The notes: a model not told the origin generated them from the letters alone. A DNA stretch of 64,000 bases from Cesiribacter sp. SM1 (GCF_020178975.1 NZ_JAHXBU010000093.1:372001-436000); one strand, 5' to 3'. Counted from the stretch's first letter, positions 1 to 8,630 are shown. Numbers and translations: made by a program.

Positions 1-3000
1 GTACATATTGTGTTGCTTCTATGCCATCCATTTCTGGCATGTGCAGGTCCATCAGCACAACATCGTAGTTGTTTTCTTTTATTTTGCTAACTGCCTGCAG
101 TCCGTTTTCTGCCACATCGGGGTGTATACCCCAAATCTCAAAAAACTGAACCAGTACCAGCATGTTCAGGGGGTTATCTTCTACCAGTAGTACAGAAGCC
201 TTTTGCAGGTCTTGCCGGGGAGCAGTTTTTTCTGTCTGTTGGGGCAGGGCTGGCAGTTTCTCATCTGCCAGGTCAAAGGCCAGGTCAAAGCTAAAGGTGC
301 TGCCCTTGCCCGGACTGCTCTCTACCTCAATTTTACTCTCCAGTAAATCCAGCAGACGTTTGATGATGGCAAGGCCTAAACCGGTGCCACCGTATTGCTG
401 CTTATTTCTTTCGTGCACCTGAGTAAAGGCTTCAAATATGCTGCTTAGCGATTCCGGGTGTATGCCAATGCCTGTATCACTAACCCGGAACCTAAGCACT
501 GCACTGTTGCCGGCCTTTTTCAGTAAGTTAATGGAAAGCGCTACCTTGCCCTGGTGGGTGAATTTTACGGCATTATCCAACAGGTTGTTCAGGATCTGGG
601 TAAGGCGGGTGGAGTCACCAATAATGCTTGCAGGCACCTCCTCGTCTATATTCAGGTCCAGGGCTACTCCTTTTTCATCTGCCTTCAGGCTAAGCGATTT
701 TTGCAGGCTGTGGCAAAGCTTTCGCAGGTCGAAGGAAGCTTTTTCAATGGTTATTTTGCCAGATTCAATTTTGTTGAAATCAAGAATATCGTTTATGAGC
801 GACAGCAGGTTTTCACCTGAAAACTTAAGCATGCGCAGGTTTTCTTCCTGGTCGGGGCGGGGCTGCTGCCGAATGAGCAGGTGCGAAATACCCAGCATGG
901 CATTAAGGGGCGTTCTGATCTCGTGGCTCATTACAGAAAGAAACTGCGCCTTAGCCATAGAGGCTTTTTCTGCAAGTTCCTTAGCCTTGATAAGCTTATC
1001 CTTGATAATCTGCTGTTCGGTTACATCGGTAAGGGTACCGCTAAGTCCCTCGGCCTGCCCCCATTTACCTTCTATCAGGCGGGCAAACACTTCTACATAG
1101 CGAATGCTGCCATCTTTTATGCGAATACGCATTACCTGGCGGCAAAAATCTATTTTATGCTCAAAGAGCAGCACCTGTAAAGCCCGGAACTCGTTCTGAT
1201 CTTCGGGAAGCAGGTAGCTGGTAAGGCTCATGCCCAGGCTTTCATCAGGGCTGTAGCCGGTAATTTCCTGCCAGGCAGGGTTCAGAAAGCTGATCTCGCT
1301 CTGCGAGTCAGTTTGAAAAATTACTTCGGTGAGGTTGTCTACCAGGCTGCGGTAGCGCTCTTCGCTCTGCAATACTTTGTACTCGGCCTGCTGGCGCTCA
1401 AAGATGTTGCCTATCAGGTTGGCAAAGGTTCTGAGTAGCTCTACATCGGCAGACTCCCACTGGCGGTGCTGTGCGCAATCATCAAAGCCTACAAAACCCC
1501 GGAGTTCATCCTGCACATAAAAAGGCATGATCATGAGTGACTTCACGCCCTTCTTGCTAAGTAAACTTTGAACAACAGGAGCAATGCTGCTAAGGTCTGA
1601 GGCAACAATGCCTTGCTTTTTCAAGGTTCTCTGAAAAGTCTGCAGGGCAGAATAGGGAACATTCTGCAAAGTTTCTATCAGTGGAGCCACTCCCGGTTTG
1701 CACCACTCAAAGGTGTTGGAGGCAAAAACACCATCTGAAGAATTCTCAAAAACATATACCCTGGAAACACCGGAGTGCTTGCCAATAATGCCTATAGCTT
1801 CCTGTATGGGCTGCTCAAAATCTTCGGCTACAGAATTGAACATAAATGAAATCCTGGAGAGGATTTTCATCTGGTCCATGCTGGTAAGGAGCTTCCGTTC
1901 TGCTTCTATGCGTTGGGTAAGATCGGTAATGGCTCCAACCATTCTCACAAGCTCTCCCTGCTCATTGCGCAGCATTACACACCTGCACATCATGTGCCGC
2001 CAGTTTCCGTTCCGGTGCTTTATCCTGAACTCATAGCTAAGTTTGTGCTTGGGCACTGCAGGGCTGTTGATAAACAGCTGCTCCAGGTTCTTGCTATCTG
2101 CCGGGTCAACAAAACGGGTAAAGTTGTCAAAGGTGTTTTCCAGCTCATCATCTTCAAACCCGATGAGTGATTTCCACTGGGGGGATAAATAAACGCTGCC
2201 ACTCACCATGTCCCAGTCCCAGATGCCATCGTTCATGCCCTGCAGGGCAAGCTGGAAGCGCTCCTCGCTTTCGCGGAGCTGCTTTTCGGTAAGTCGTAGT
2301 TCGGTTACATCCAGCGAGGTACCTACGATGCGGTTTGGCACACCCTTAACCGTTTCGGTTTTAACCGTAGTGTATAAGTGGCGTAAGCTACCGTCTGCTC
2401 TGATGATGCGCTGCTCAAACTGGGCATAGCCGGTGTCCATGGCCTGGGTCAGGCCCAATTGTGTATTGAAAAGATCGTCGGGATGTACAAACTTAAAAAA
2501 ATCTCCGCCATCGGGCTCCTTTTCAGCAAGATCAATTCCAAGCTGCCGGTAAAGCTGCGGAGACCAGCTAAAGGTGTTGTCCTTCAGGTTAAATTCCCAG
2601 CGGCCCAGGTTCCCAAGCTCCTGGGCTTCCAGCAGGGCTGCCTGGCTTTTATGGATAGACTCCTGGGCCTGCTTTTGGGCGCTGATATCCCTTGCCAGGA
2701 TGTTAATATATCCATACTGCTCAACGGCGCTGAACTGTACAGACCAGTTGCGGCCACCTAAATCAAATTCTGCTATGTGAGAATTACTTTCTAAAATGGC
2801 TTTATCTATGGCTTCTTCGAAAATGGCAGGATATGGAGAACCTTCCTCCATGGCCAGGTATGGCCCCCAGTGCTGCTTGTATGCGCTGTTGGTATAGGTA
2901 ATAATGCCAAAGCGGCTAATGCGCATTACCGGATCGGGAATTTCCTCGGGTAAGCGGGCCAGTATTTCGCTTTCTTCAATGCGGCTGTGTACTTCCTGTT

Positions 3001-3139
3001 CCAGCTGCTTGTTCAGCCTCAGAAGTTTTTGGTTAGAGGCATGAAGCTCAGCAACTTTTTGCTCAACGAGCTCCTCAGCTGCTTTCCGTGCCTGCTGCTC
3101 TCTCTCCAATGCTTTTTTTAATTCTTCCAGTTCGCTCAT
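1..3139 (-). CDS. Multi-PAS/GAF hybrid sensor histidine kinase (C-terminus cut by window edge)
   Basis: A soluble signalling kinase expected to autophosphorylate on His and pass the phosphate to its own receiver. My reading of the minus strand gives 1046 residues in the window without a stop. In order: an N-terminal coiled coil (about 1-50), PAS (55-150), PAS (155-285), PAS (287-415), GAF (420-585), PAS (590-715), HisKA with SHEIRTPLN and the phospho-acceptor H739, a HATPase domain with DTGIGI and GTGLGL boxes, then a receiver starting near residue 981 (LLVEDN) with phospho-acceptor D1031 in LMDLHMPEMDG. The rest of the receiver lies left of position 1. No transmembrane segment or signal peptide is visible, so a cytoplasmic sensor is likely. 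The start is the ATG at 3139, the first in frame after the coiled coil begins. The NtrC-type gene upstream on the same strand is 341 bp away, too far to argue for one operon. The sensed signal is unknown. Confidence 0.93.
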   Translation of the reverse strand, partial: MSELEELKKALEREQQARKAAEELVEQKVAELHASNQKLLRLNKQLEQEVHSRIEESEILARLPEEIPDPVMRISRFGIITYTNSAYKQHWGPYLAMEEGSPYPAIFEEAIDKAILESNSHIAEFDLGGRNWSVQFSAVEQYGYINILARDISAQKQAQESIHKSQAALLEAQELGNLGRWEFNLKDNTFSWSPQLYRQLGIDLAEKEPDGGDFFKFVHPDDLFNTQLGLTQAMDTGYAQFEQRIIRADGSLRHLYTTVKTETVKGVPNRIVGTSLDVTELRLTEKQLRESEERFQLALQGMNDGIWDWDMVSGSVYLSPQWKSLIGFEDDELENTFDNFTRFVDPADSKNLEQLFINSPAVPKHKLSYEFRIKHRNGNWRHMMCRCVMLRNEQGELVRMVGAITDLTQRIEAERKLLTSMDQMKILSRISFMFNSVAEDFEQPIQEAIGIIGKHSGVSRVYVFENSSDGVFASNTFEWCKPGVAPLIETLQNVPYSALQTFQRTLKKQGIVASDLSSIAPVVQSLLSKKGVKSLMIMPFYVQDELRGFVGFDDCAQHRQWESADVELLRTFANLIGNIFERQQAEYKVLQSEERYRSLVDNLTEVIFQTDSQSEISFLNPAWQEITGYSPDESLGMSLTSYLLPEDQNEFRALQVLLFEHKIDFCRQVMRIRIKDGSIRYVEVFARLIEGKWGQAEGLSGTLTDVTEQQIIKDKLIKAKELAEKASMAKAQFLSVMSHEIRTPLNAMLGISHLLIRQQPRPDQEENLRMLKFSGENLLSLINDILDFNKIESGKITIEKASFDLRKLCHSLQKSLSLKADEKGVALDLNIDEEVPASIIGDSTRLTQILNNLLDNAVKFTHQGKVALSINLLKKAGNSAVLRFRVSDTGIGIHPESLSSIFEAFTQVHERNKQQYGGTGLGLAIIKRLLDLLESKIEVESSPGKGSTFSFDLAFDLADEKLPALPQQTEKTAPRQDLQKASVLLVEDNPLNMLVLVQFFEIWGIHPDVAENGLQAVSKIKENNYDVVLMDLHMPEMDGIEATQYV

Positions 3140-3480
3140 CCTTATTCTTCTTCTCTACCAGAAAAGCCCTTTACTGCCACTGCTTACCAGGCCTGTACGC
3201 ATATTTTTCACAACCTTGTTATTAGCATGCCTGCCACTACATCCTGCTCCAAGCCTGTCCGGCTTTTACGCTCAACCGATGCCTGGCTGTCTATTCTGAA
3301 ATGCCTGGCTAAAGGCATTCTGCACAATCGATTTTACGCCAATTTGATGAACTGCTCTGTTAAATTAACCCCTGCAGCTTTTTCAGCATCAATGAATAAT
3401 TTTACGAACAGGGGCTCACGCGCCCGAAATAACATATAGATGTTTTGTTAAAGTTCGGTAAAATCGCAGGAAAATACAAA
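3140..3480. other. Intergenic region between NtrC-type regulator and hybrid kinase
   Basis: 341 bases without a convincing gene. A 70-codon plus-strand reading frame (3227-3439) is rich in Ser, Arg and Cys, has no recognisable domain and is probably chance. The region should carry the promoter of the minus-strand kinase, but I found no clean TTG-N19-TAnnTTTG or sigma-54 (GG-N10-GC) match. No strong hairpin was seen. Confidence 0.5.
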
Positions 3481-4815
3481 TTATAACTGGTTCTCCTGCA
3501 ACAGGCGATAGATGGTCGATTTGCCAACCTGCAGCTTTTTAGCTACCAGTAATACGTTTTGATCATAACGATCGAGGTAGCGGCGTATGATGCGGTTAGT
3601 ATATTCTTTTAGCGAAAGTTCTTCAGTTAAAAGCGCATCCAGGGGGGAGGAGTGCATTTGCTGAATATGTTCACTTTCAAGGGTGTTGCTGTCTGTCATA
3701 ACACAGGCCAGTTCAACCACGGCCTTTAACTCCCGTACATTTCCGGGCCATGCGTATGCCATCAGCTTGCGCTGTGCATCAGGGCTTAAGCTAATGGGCT
3801 CCAGCCCGTTTTCCCGGCAATAGTTTTTAATGAAATGTTTCGCCAGCAGAAGAATATCTGTGTTACGTTCGCGCAGTGGCGGCAACTGTATGGGTAGGCC
3901 CAGCAGCCTGTAGTACAGGTCTTCTCTGAAACGCCCTGCCCGAACCTCCTCACCAAGGTTTTTGTGGGTTGCTACCAGCAGGCGTACATCAACAGAAACC
4001 GGCTTGTTGCTGCCAACGCGCTTGATCTCCATTTCCTGCAGTGCCCGCAGTAGCTTAGACTGCATGGCAATGTCCATATCAGCAATCTCGTCGAGAAAGA
4101 GAGAGCCGCCATGGGCCTCCTCGAACAAGCCAATTCTGCGGGCCTCAGCTCCGGTAAAAGATCCCTTTTCATGCCCGAACAGCTCACTTTCTATCAGGTC
4201 TTTGGGGATTGCAGAAATATTAACAGCCACAAATGGCTTACCGCTGCGTGCAGAGTTGTAATGAATGGCTTTGGCCACCAGTTCTTTACCGGTCCCCGTT
4301 TCGCCACTAATGGAAACCGTTATTTTGCTTTTTGCAGCTTTTTCAATGATAGAAAAAGTTTTACGGATAGCAGGGCTGCTACCTACAATCGACCTGTCGA
4401 TGCTGTATTTTCTGCCTACCTCTTCCTGCAGGTTGTGAATGGTTTTCTGCAGTCCTTCCTGGTGGCGCAGGTTGGTAAGGCTGATCCAGAGCCGCTCGCG
4501 GGTGTCGTCGTCTTTAACAATATAATCTGTGGCCCCCATCTTCAGCAGGCTAATTGCCGTTTGTATATCTTCCTGCCCGGAGATGATGATTACCCGCACA
4601 TCTGGGTTGGTAACCTTAATCTTTTTCAGTACTTCTTCGCCGCTTAAATCGGGTAGGGAGTAGTCCAGGCAAACAACGCTTGGGTTCAGGTACAGGTTGT
4701 TCAGGCACTCGCGGCCAGTGCCCCACTGGAGTACCTCATCTTCGGAATTTTGCGACAAGTGATACGCCAGCAACTCAGCATAAAACGGATCATCTTCTAC
4801 TATGAATATGCGCAT
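3481..4815 (-). CDS. NtrC-family sigma-54-dependent response regulator
   Basis: A 444-residue transcription activator. The receiver (1-120) has the acidic pair E7/D8/D9 and phospho-acceptor D51 (CLDYSLPD). The AAA+ domain (about 135-370) has Walker A GETGTGKE, the sigma-54 contact loop GSFTGA (the usual form is GAFTGA) and a Walker-B region GGSLFLDEIADMD. A Fis-type helix-turn-helix lies at the C-terminus (about 400-444; QVGKSTIYRLL). Family knowledge: such proteins open sigma-54 promoters by ATP hydrolysis when phosphorylated. The start at 4815 lies five bases after a perfect -7 element on the same strand, which suggests a leaderless mRNA. A 9-bp inverted repeat surrounds that promoter and may be its own operator. 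The cognate kinase is not certain. Confidence 0.95.
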   Translation of the reverse strand: MRIFIVEDDPFYAELLAYHLSQNSEDEVLQWGTGRECLNNLYLNPSVVCLDYSLPDLSGEEVLKKIKVTNPDVRVIIISGQEDIQTAISLLKMGATDYIVKDDDTRERLWISLTNLRHQEGLQKTIHNLQEEVGRKYSIDRSIVGSSPAIRKTFSIIEKAAKSKITVSISGETGTGKELVAKAIHYNSARSGKPFVAVNISAIPKDLIESELFGHEKGSFTGAEARRIGLFEEAHGGSLFLDEIADMDIAMQSKLLRALQEMEIKRVGSNKPVSVDVRLLVATHKNLGEEVRAGRFREDLYYRLLGLPIQLPPLRERNTDILLLAKHFIKNYCRENGLEPISLSPDAQRKLMAYAWPGNVRELKAVVELACVMTDSNTLESEHIQQMHSSPLDALLTEELSLKEYTNRIIRRYLDRYDQNVLLVAKKLQVGKSTIYRLLQENQL

Positions 4816-4850
4816 ATTCCCAAAGATACAAAATTTCCAGATTTGGGAAT
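4816..4850 (-). promoter_or_regulatory. Promoter (-7 element) inside a 9-bp inverted repeat upstream of the NtrC-type gene
   Basis: On the minus strand a TATCTTTG box (4821-4828) matches the Bacteroidota -7 consensus TAnnTTTG. No TTG is seen 19-22 bases further upstream, so the -33 element is missing or degenerate. ATTCCCAAA (4816-4824) and TTTGGGAAT (4842-4850) form a perfect 9-bp inverted repeat with 17 bases between the arms, and the inner arm overlaps the -7 box. This layout would suit a dimeric repressor or autoregulation. It also lies just past the 3' end of the upstream gene, so a weak terminator hairpin is an alternative reading. Confidence 0.45.
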
Positions 4851-4854
4851 GGCT

Positions 4855-5364
4855 TTAAGATTCGCCGCGGGGCGGATAATTCTCATCAATGATGTAATCA
4901 AAGGTCTGGAGCATGTCCTGTATGTTGGGGCGGCCAAACGGCATACTTTGCACAATTATGCTGTAAAGGGTGCTGTCGGGTTTTACAATCAGTACGGCAG
5001 GTTCAAAAAACAGCTCGGGCTCATGCAGTTTAATGCCCCTGGAAATGTACAGTCCGAGCTGTCTGGCTCTCTCTACTGGATAATCGTAGCCAATGGGCAA
5101 ACGGCCGGTGCGCCATTCTGTTTGCGACTGCAGGGCTTTTTCTCTTGTATTAGAGCTTATGGCTATAACATTGATACCCCGGGCCTCAAATTCGCTTAGG
5201 TGTGTGCTTAGGCTGTTGAGGTAAAAGCGGCAAACAGGGCAGTGATGCCCCCTGTAAAAAATAATAAGGGTAAACTGCCGGGGTTTTTGAAGGTGGAGGT
5301 CCCAGGTGCCGCCGCTTAAGAGGGGAATAGTAATGTTAGGAACTAACTGATTGGGCTTCAGCAT
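4855..5364 (-). CDS. Peroxiredoxin-like AhpC/TSA family protein
   Basis: 169 residues with a thioredoxin fold of the AhpC-TSA type. After the early beta strand comes FYRGHHCPVCRFYL, giving C42 and C45 in a CxxC arrangement, followed by the INVIAISSN strand and a VLIVKPD strand typical of this group. The family commonly reduces peroxides or acts as a bacterioferritin comigratory-like redoxin; the CPVC pair resembles the AhpC/TSA-2 subgroup rather than classical 2-Cys AhpC. No signal peptide, so cytoplasmic. It lies between uvsE and the NtrC-type gene, all on the minus strand. The substrate is not predictable from sequence. Confidence 0.85.
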   Translation of the reverse strand: MLKPNQLVPNITIPLLSGGTWDLHLQKPRQFTLIIFYRGHHCPVCRFYLNSLSTHLSEFEARGINVIAISSNTREKALQSQTEWRTGRLPIGYDYPVERARQLGLYISRGIKLHEPELFFEPAVLIVKPDSTLYSIIVQSMPFGRPNIQDMLQTFDYIIDENYPPRGES

Positions 5365-5454
5365 GTAGATCGCTTGTTTTCTTGTTGAAAAATGGGTTTA
5401 AGCTTGTGCTTTTTTATTTTTTTACGTAATTTTCTTCTACAGAGATGATTGGAG

Positions 5455-5540
5455 ACGGCCAGGCCGTTGGAGGGGAGTCCGCGACTACCGTTGGCACCCA
5501 CTCGCCAATTTACCAAGGGCTGCTTTAGGCGGCCCTTGGT
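5455..5540. ncRNA. Three-hairpin intergenic element, possible structured RNA
   Basis: Three consecutive inverted repeats sit in 86 bases between uvsE and the peroxiredoxin-like gene: ACGGCC/GGCCGT (5455-5460 and 5462-5467), TTGGC/GCCAA (5491-5495 and 5504-5508) and ACCAAGGGC/GCCCTTGGT (5512-5520 and 5532-5540). The element is more GC-rich than its flanks. None of the hairpins is followed by a U-run on either strand, so they are not classical terminators. It does not match a riboswitch that I recognise. It could be a 5' leader structure of the peroxiredoxin-like gene, a processed spacer in a uvsE readthrough transcript, or a small mobile repeat. Confidence 0.35.
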
Positions 5541-5573
5541 GTGTTAAGGGCTTTGCTTATTATATAAACCTTG

Positions 5574-6530
5574 TTATATAAACGGTGTGGGCAGGCTGTT
5601 AAAAAGTGTTTCCTGCAGCTGGCCTTCTTCCTCTTTTTCCCTGTAGCGTATTAGCGCACATTCTTTTTGCTTTGCCTCCAGCATAACATCAAAATCCTGC
5701 CCGTAGTCTGGTATTTCATGCTCTATGAAATCGGCATGTGCGCGTATCAGTTTCTTTTCTGTGAAAGATTTAGGCTCTGAGTAGTGCACAACCGGCAGAA
5801 TGCCGGCAGGCCAGGTGCCGGTGGCAATGAGAATTGCTTCCTCTTCGCTCAATCCACCCGAGTGGCAGTAGTGGTGGTGAAAATCGAATACCAGCGGTAT
5901 ACCAATAGGCTTATGAATGCCGGCATATAAATCGCCGGTATGGAACATGCTGCCCTTATCGTCATTTTCTACCGTAAGGCGGGATTGGGTGCCGGCAGAG
6001 AGCTTCTCAAAGTTCCTGCAGAAGTTATCCATAGCCTTTTGCTTGTCGCCCTGCAGTGTGGTGCCTATGTGTATGTTGATCTTGTTGAATGGAGTCCGGC
6101 TAAGACCCATCAGGTCCATGATCTGGCTGTGCTGGTTCAGCTCTTTGATGGTTTTATTTACTACCTGCTCATTTTCCGAGGCCAGCACATTAAAAGGTCC
6201 GGGATGATAGGTAAGGCGCTGGTCGTACTCTGCTGCCAGCTGGCCAATATTTTTCAGCTGTGCATAGATCTTTTCAAACTGCGGAAGCTCTTCAATTTCA
6301 TATTCGCTCATCCAGGGAAACATATCGCTGCTAAGACGATAGAAGCCGATGGCGTGCTGGTGATTCCAGCTGATAACTTTGCTGAGATCTTCCAGATTCT
6401 GTATGATGAGCTCACTGGCATAAGCGGCTCCTTTTTCCAGAAAAGTTTTACGCACCATGCCCCGGTTAACAGAAAATTTTTTATTCGAAAGAGTCTGGTT
6501 AAGGCATGCATAGCCTATTCTGTTGATCAT
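5574..6530 (-). CDS. uvsE: UV-damage endonuclease (UvdE/UvsE)
   Basis: 318 residues matching the TIM-barrel UVDE family, which nicks DNA 5' of UV photoproducts and abasic sites in an alternative excision pathway. Visible family marks are the opening RIGYACLNQTL, the FYRLSSDMFPW segment, YHPGPFNVLAS, the metal-binding INIHIG stretch, LTVENDD and VFDFHHHYCHSGG; the His, Glu and Asp residues in these segments form the metal-binding site in the family. Length is normal and the ATG at 6530 is the natural start immediately before the conserved N-terminus. It stands alone on the minus strand with a long AT-rich region upstream. Confidence 0.93.
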   Translation of the reverse strand: MINRIGYACLNQTLSNKKFSVNRGMVRKTFLEKGAAYASELIIQNLEDLSKVISWNHQHAIGFYRLSSDMFPWMSEYEIEELPQFEKIYAQLKNIGQLAAEYDQRLTYHPGPFNVLASENEQVVNKTIKELNQHSQIMDLMGLSRTPFNKINIHIGTTLQGDKQKAMDNFCRNFEKLSAGTQSRLTVENDDKGSMFHTGDLYAGIHKPIGIPLVFDFHHHYCHSGGLSEEEAILIATGTWPAGILPVVHYSEPKSFTEKKLIRAHADFIEHEIPDYGQDFDVMLEAKQKECALIRYREKEEEGQLQETLFNSLPTPFI

Positions 6531-6833
6531 AATATTTGATAATCAGAGGGTTAAGTTGTGCTGGTGGCCACTTAAAAAAGATATTAATTTTTTACCGGGC
6601 TGGCGTAACCTTTCCCTGTGTGCAGGAGTATACTATAACGTGTTTCATGGATGGCAAACTAGGTTGCTCCCATAAAACAACTTTTTAAGCTTAACCGATT
6701 TTTTTAGCAATAGTTATTTTGCTTTATTTTTTAAACAATATTTTTTCAACGAAAGCAACAGATTTTTTTATTTAGATATGATGTGTTTAGTAGTGTGCGT
6801 TGGTTACTAAATGCAAAGCTTTTTGGACTTTTA
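6531..6833. other. AT-rich intergenic region, possible small-RNA locus
   Basis: About 300 bases without any reading frame worth calling, upstream of uvsE on one side and of the flavin reductase-like gene on the other. Poly-T/poly-A tracts dominate 6690-6780. A strong plus-strand terminator lies immediately after it at 6834-6868 although no plus-strand gene precedes it, which leaves room for a short noncoding transcript. No promoter with both Bacteroidota elements was found, so the RNA itself remains unproven. Confidence 0.35.
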
Positions 6834-6868
6834 AGCCTCTCTCCCCTCGGGTTAGAGGCTTTTTTTTT
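6834..6868 (+). terminator. Rho-independent terminator with no upstream gene
   Basis: AGCCTCT (6834-6840) pairs with AGAGGCT (6854-6860) and is followed at once by an eight-base T run. The nearest upstream gene (uvsE) is on the other strand, so what this terminates is unclear: a small RNA starting in the AT-rich region before it, or antisense transcription from uvsE. Confidence 0.7.
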
Positions 6869-6980
6869 GCCTTTATTTTTAATGAGGCGCGCTTTTGCCT
6901 GCGATCAGTAAATAAGAATAATGTTGTAAACCATCGCTCCCCGGGAAGGTTAAGAAAGTACAGTTTTTAAATTTTTAGCT

Positions 6981-7520
6981 ATGAAACGAGATATGGAGCG
7001 TACGGTAGGCAAACACGATCCGCTTGCCATTGCACTTAAGAAAATCACATACGGTTTTTATATTTTAACAACACGCCAGGATGGTGAAAAGCTAAGCCAG
7101 CGTGCAGAAGATTATTATGCGGCTGGCCTGGTGAGCTGGGTAACCCAATGCTCTTTTGATCCGCCAATGATTTCTGTTGCGGTGCAAAAACAGAGCGACC
7201 TGAATGAGACCATTTCAAAAAGCAGGGTGTTTGCCCTGAATATATTGGGAAAAGCAGATTTACCCATGATCAGTCCTTTCTCAAAAAAAACAGCCGTAGA
7301 GCCCGGCAGGCTAAACGGCTTTGCTTTTGAAGAAGGAGAGAAAACAGGGGTGCCTGTTTTTAAATCAGTACCGGCTTATCTGGAGTGCCGTGTAAAGGAA
7401 ATTATTCATTCCGAGGCAGACCATGTTATTTTTATGGCAGAAGTAGTGAACGTTGAGGTGCTTAACCCCGATGCCGAGCCACTTATTGAATGGGAAACCG
7501 AATACCACTACGGAGGATAG
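6981..7520 (+). CDS. Flavin reductase-like FMN-binding protein
   Basis: 179 residues of the flavin-reductase-like split-barrel fold. FYILTTR near the N-terminus, AAGLVSWVTQCSFDPPMISVAV (a segment around residues 48-70), FALNILG and the later LECRV/IFMAEVV strands follow the order seen in FMN-binding flavin reductases. Such proteins bind FMN and use NAD(P)H to reduce it, or serve as flavin-binding partners of other enzymes. The start ATG at 6981 follows an AT-rich leader; an ATG three codons later is also possible. It converges with the sigma/membrane-protein pair and stops two bases before that operon's end. The substrate and partner are unknown. Confidence 0.88.
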   Translation: MKRDMERTVGKHDPLAIALKKITYGFYILTTRQDGEKLSQRAEDYYAAGLVSWVTQCSFDPPMISVAVQKQSDLNETISKSRVFALNILGKADLPMISPFSKKTAVEPGRLNGFAFEEGEKTGVPVFKSVPAYLECRVKEIIHSEADHVIFMAEVVNVEVLNPDAEPLIEWETEYHYGG

Positions 7521-7522
7521 TT

Positions 7523-7915
7523 TTAACCCTCCATGCGGTTGAGCATGCGTTTCAGTAAGCGGTCAAGTACTATTAGCAGCACAATTGCCACCGAAAAGGC
7601 GCCAATGGTTGGCAGGGTTGCCGGAGAGCTGCCCAGCCAGCTAAGGCTGCTGTCGAGCCATTGCTGCATGGTAAGGTACCAGCCCGATGAAGACTGGCCA
7701 CTGCCTTTCAGGTTATAGAGCAGCAAAGCCAGTACCACCAGCAGGCCAGCCAGCGAAGCAGCAATTCCTGGAGAAAGCAGCGGTTTCTTCAGGGCCTCAG
7801 ACAGAGGACTGTGCTGTGGCAGGTTTTGCATAATGAAATCAGAGAAGCCCTCAGGGGCTTCTTTTTTGCTGTCTTGCCAGAACTGGCGTAGCATATCGTC
7901 GGGAAGCTGTTTCAT
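7523..7915 (-). CDS. Putative anti-sigma-like membrane protein
   Basis: 130 residues with two clear transmembrane helices, near residues 50-67 (LAGLLVVLALLLYNL) and 103-117 (FSVAIVLLIVLDRLL), and a soluble N-terminus of about 45 residues with LRQFWQDSKKEAPEGFSDFIM. It begins inside the stop of the ECF sigma gene with an ATGA overlap (7912-7915), so the two are translationally coupled. Family knowledge: genes coupled to ECF sigma factors usually encode membrane anti-sigma factors. No sigma-binding zinc motif is visible, so the function comes from context. I do not recognise a named family. Confidence 0.75.
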   Translation of the reverse strand: MKQLPDDMLRQFWQDSKKEAPEGFSDFIMQNLPQHSPLSEALKKPLLSPGIAASLAGLLVVLALLLYNLKGSGQSSSGWYLTMQQWLDSSLSWLGSSPATLPTIGAFSVAIVLLIVLDRLLKRMLNRMEG

Positions 7916-8475
7916 AAGGCTTCTTTTGCTTCTTGGTTTAGTATAGAACTAAGAACGTTGTAAAGTTTTTTCCGTGCCCGGTGCATGCGCACTTTTACGG
8001 TGTTTTTATCCAGGCCGCTGATCTCAGCCGTTTCATCCATCGATACTTCTTCTAAGTAGTATAACGAAAGCAGCAGGCGGTCGTTTTCATCAAGCTTTGC
8101 CAGGGCCAGGTGCAGGAATTTACTTCTTTCTTCCTGGCTCATGTTATCGGGCTGGCTATCGCCGGTCTGTTCGTCAGATGCAACATAACGGGCATCCTCC
8201 AGGGGTTCGGCGCGTTTTTTACGCCTGGCTTTTCCCAGTGCCATGTTAGAGGCAATGCGGTAGAGCCAGGTAGAAAACTTACTGTCTTCCCTAAAGCTGC
8301 CCAGCACCTGGTAAACCTTTATGAATGTTTCCTGGGCTGCATCTTTGGCCTCATCCTCATCCAGCAGTATTTTATAGCAAAGGTTGTACACCATGTCCTG
8401 GTAACGCTCTACCAGGGCACGATATGCTTCGGCCTTTCCGGCCTTTACCATCCGTATGAGGAGATCATCAGTCAT
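7912..8475 (-). CDS. ECF-type RNA polymerase sigma factor
   Basis: 187 residues with the two domains expected of an extracytoplasmic-function sigma factor. Region 2 is at about 17-80 (RYQDMVYNLCYKIL, AAQETFIKVY, STWLYRIASNMAL), region 4 at about 125-180 (LLLSLYYLEEVSMDETAEISG, then NTVKVRMHRARKKL as the recognition helix). There is no region 1.1 or 3. It directs core polymerase to a small regulon and is probably held at the membrane by its coupled neighbour. Upstream on the minus strand lies a promoter whose two elements recur before the DUF6249-type gene at 9180, which argues for autoregulation. Confidence 0.95.
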   Translation of the reverse strand: MTDDLLIRMVKAGKAEAYRALVERYQDMVYNLCYKILLDEDEAKDAAQETFIKVYQVLGSFREDSKFSTWLYRIASNMALGKARRKKRAEPLEDARYVASDEQTGDSQPDNMSQEERSKFLHLALAKLDENDRLLLSLYYLEEVSMDETAEISGLDKNTVKVRMHRARKKLYNVLSSILNQEAKEAL

Positions 8476-8484
8476 TCGTACCCC

Positions 8485-8515
8485 TTTGATGCAACAACTG
8501 CAGTGCCGGTTACAG
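8485..8515 (-). promoter_or_regulatory. Candidate ECF promoter of the sigma operon
   Basis: Read on the minus strand: CTGTAACCGGC (8505-8515), a 12-base spacer, then GCATCAAA (8485-8492), nine bases before the sigma start codon. The same two boxes with the same 12-base spacer occur on the plus strand at 9120-9150. TGTAAC-like -35 boxes are typical of ECF promoters. The distance to the ATG implies a very short leader. Confidence 0.65.
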
Positions 8516-8630
8516 AAACTTACAAATATTTTCGAACAGCTCTATTGCTTCAGTAAAATAAACAGGCAACCGGGGAGTCTGTACCTCCTGTGCCAGTCTT
8601 TCTACTTTTTGGTAGCAAAGCCCACAGGCA

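Noticed and set aside
3227-3439. 70-codon plus-strand frame in the gap before the kinase
   Set aside because: Composition is unlike the neighbouring proteins, there is no domain and no ribosome-binding site or promoter nearby.
5491-5508. TTGGCAC...CTCGCC as a sigma-54 promoter
   Set aside because: The GG to GC distance is nine, not ten, bases, and no plus-strand gene follows.
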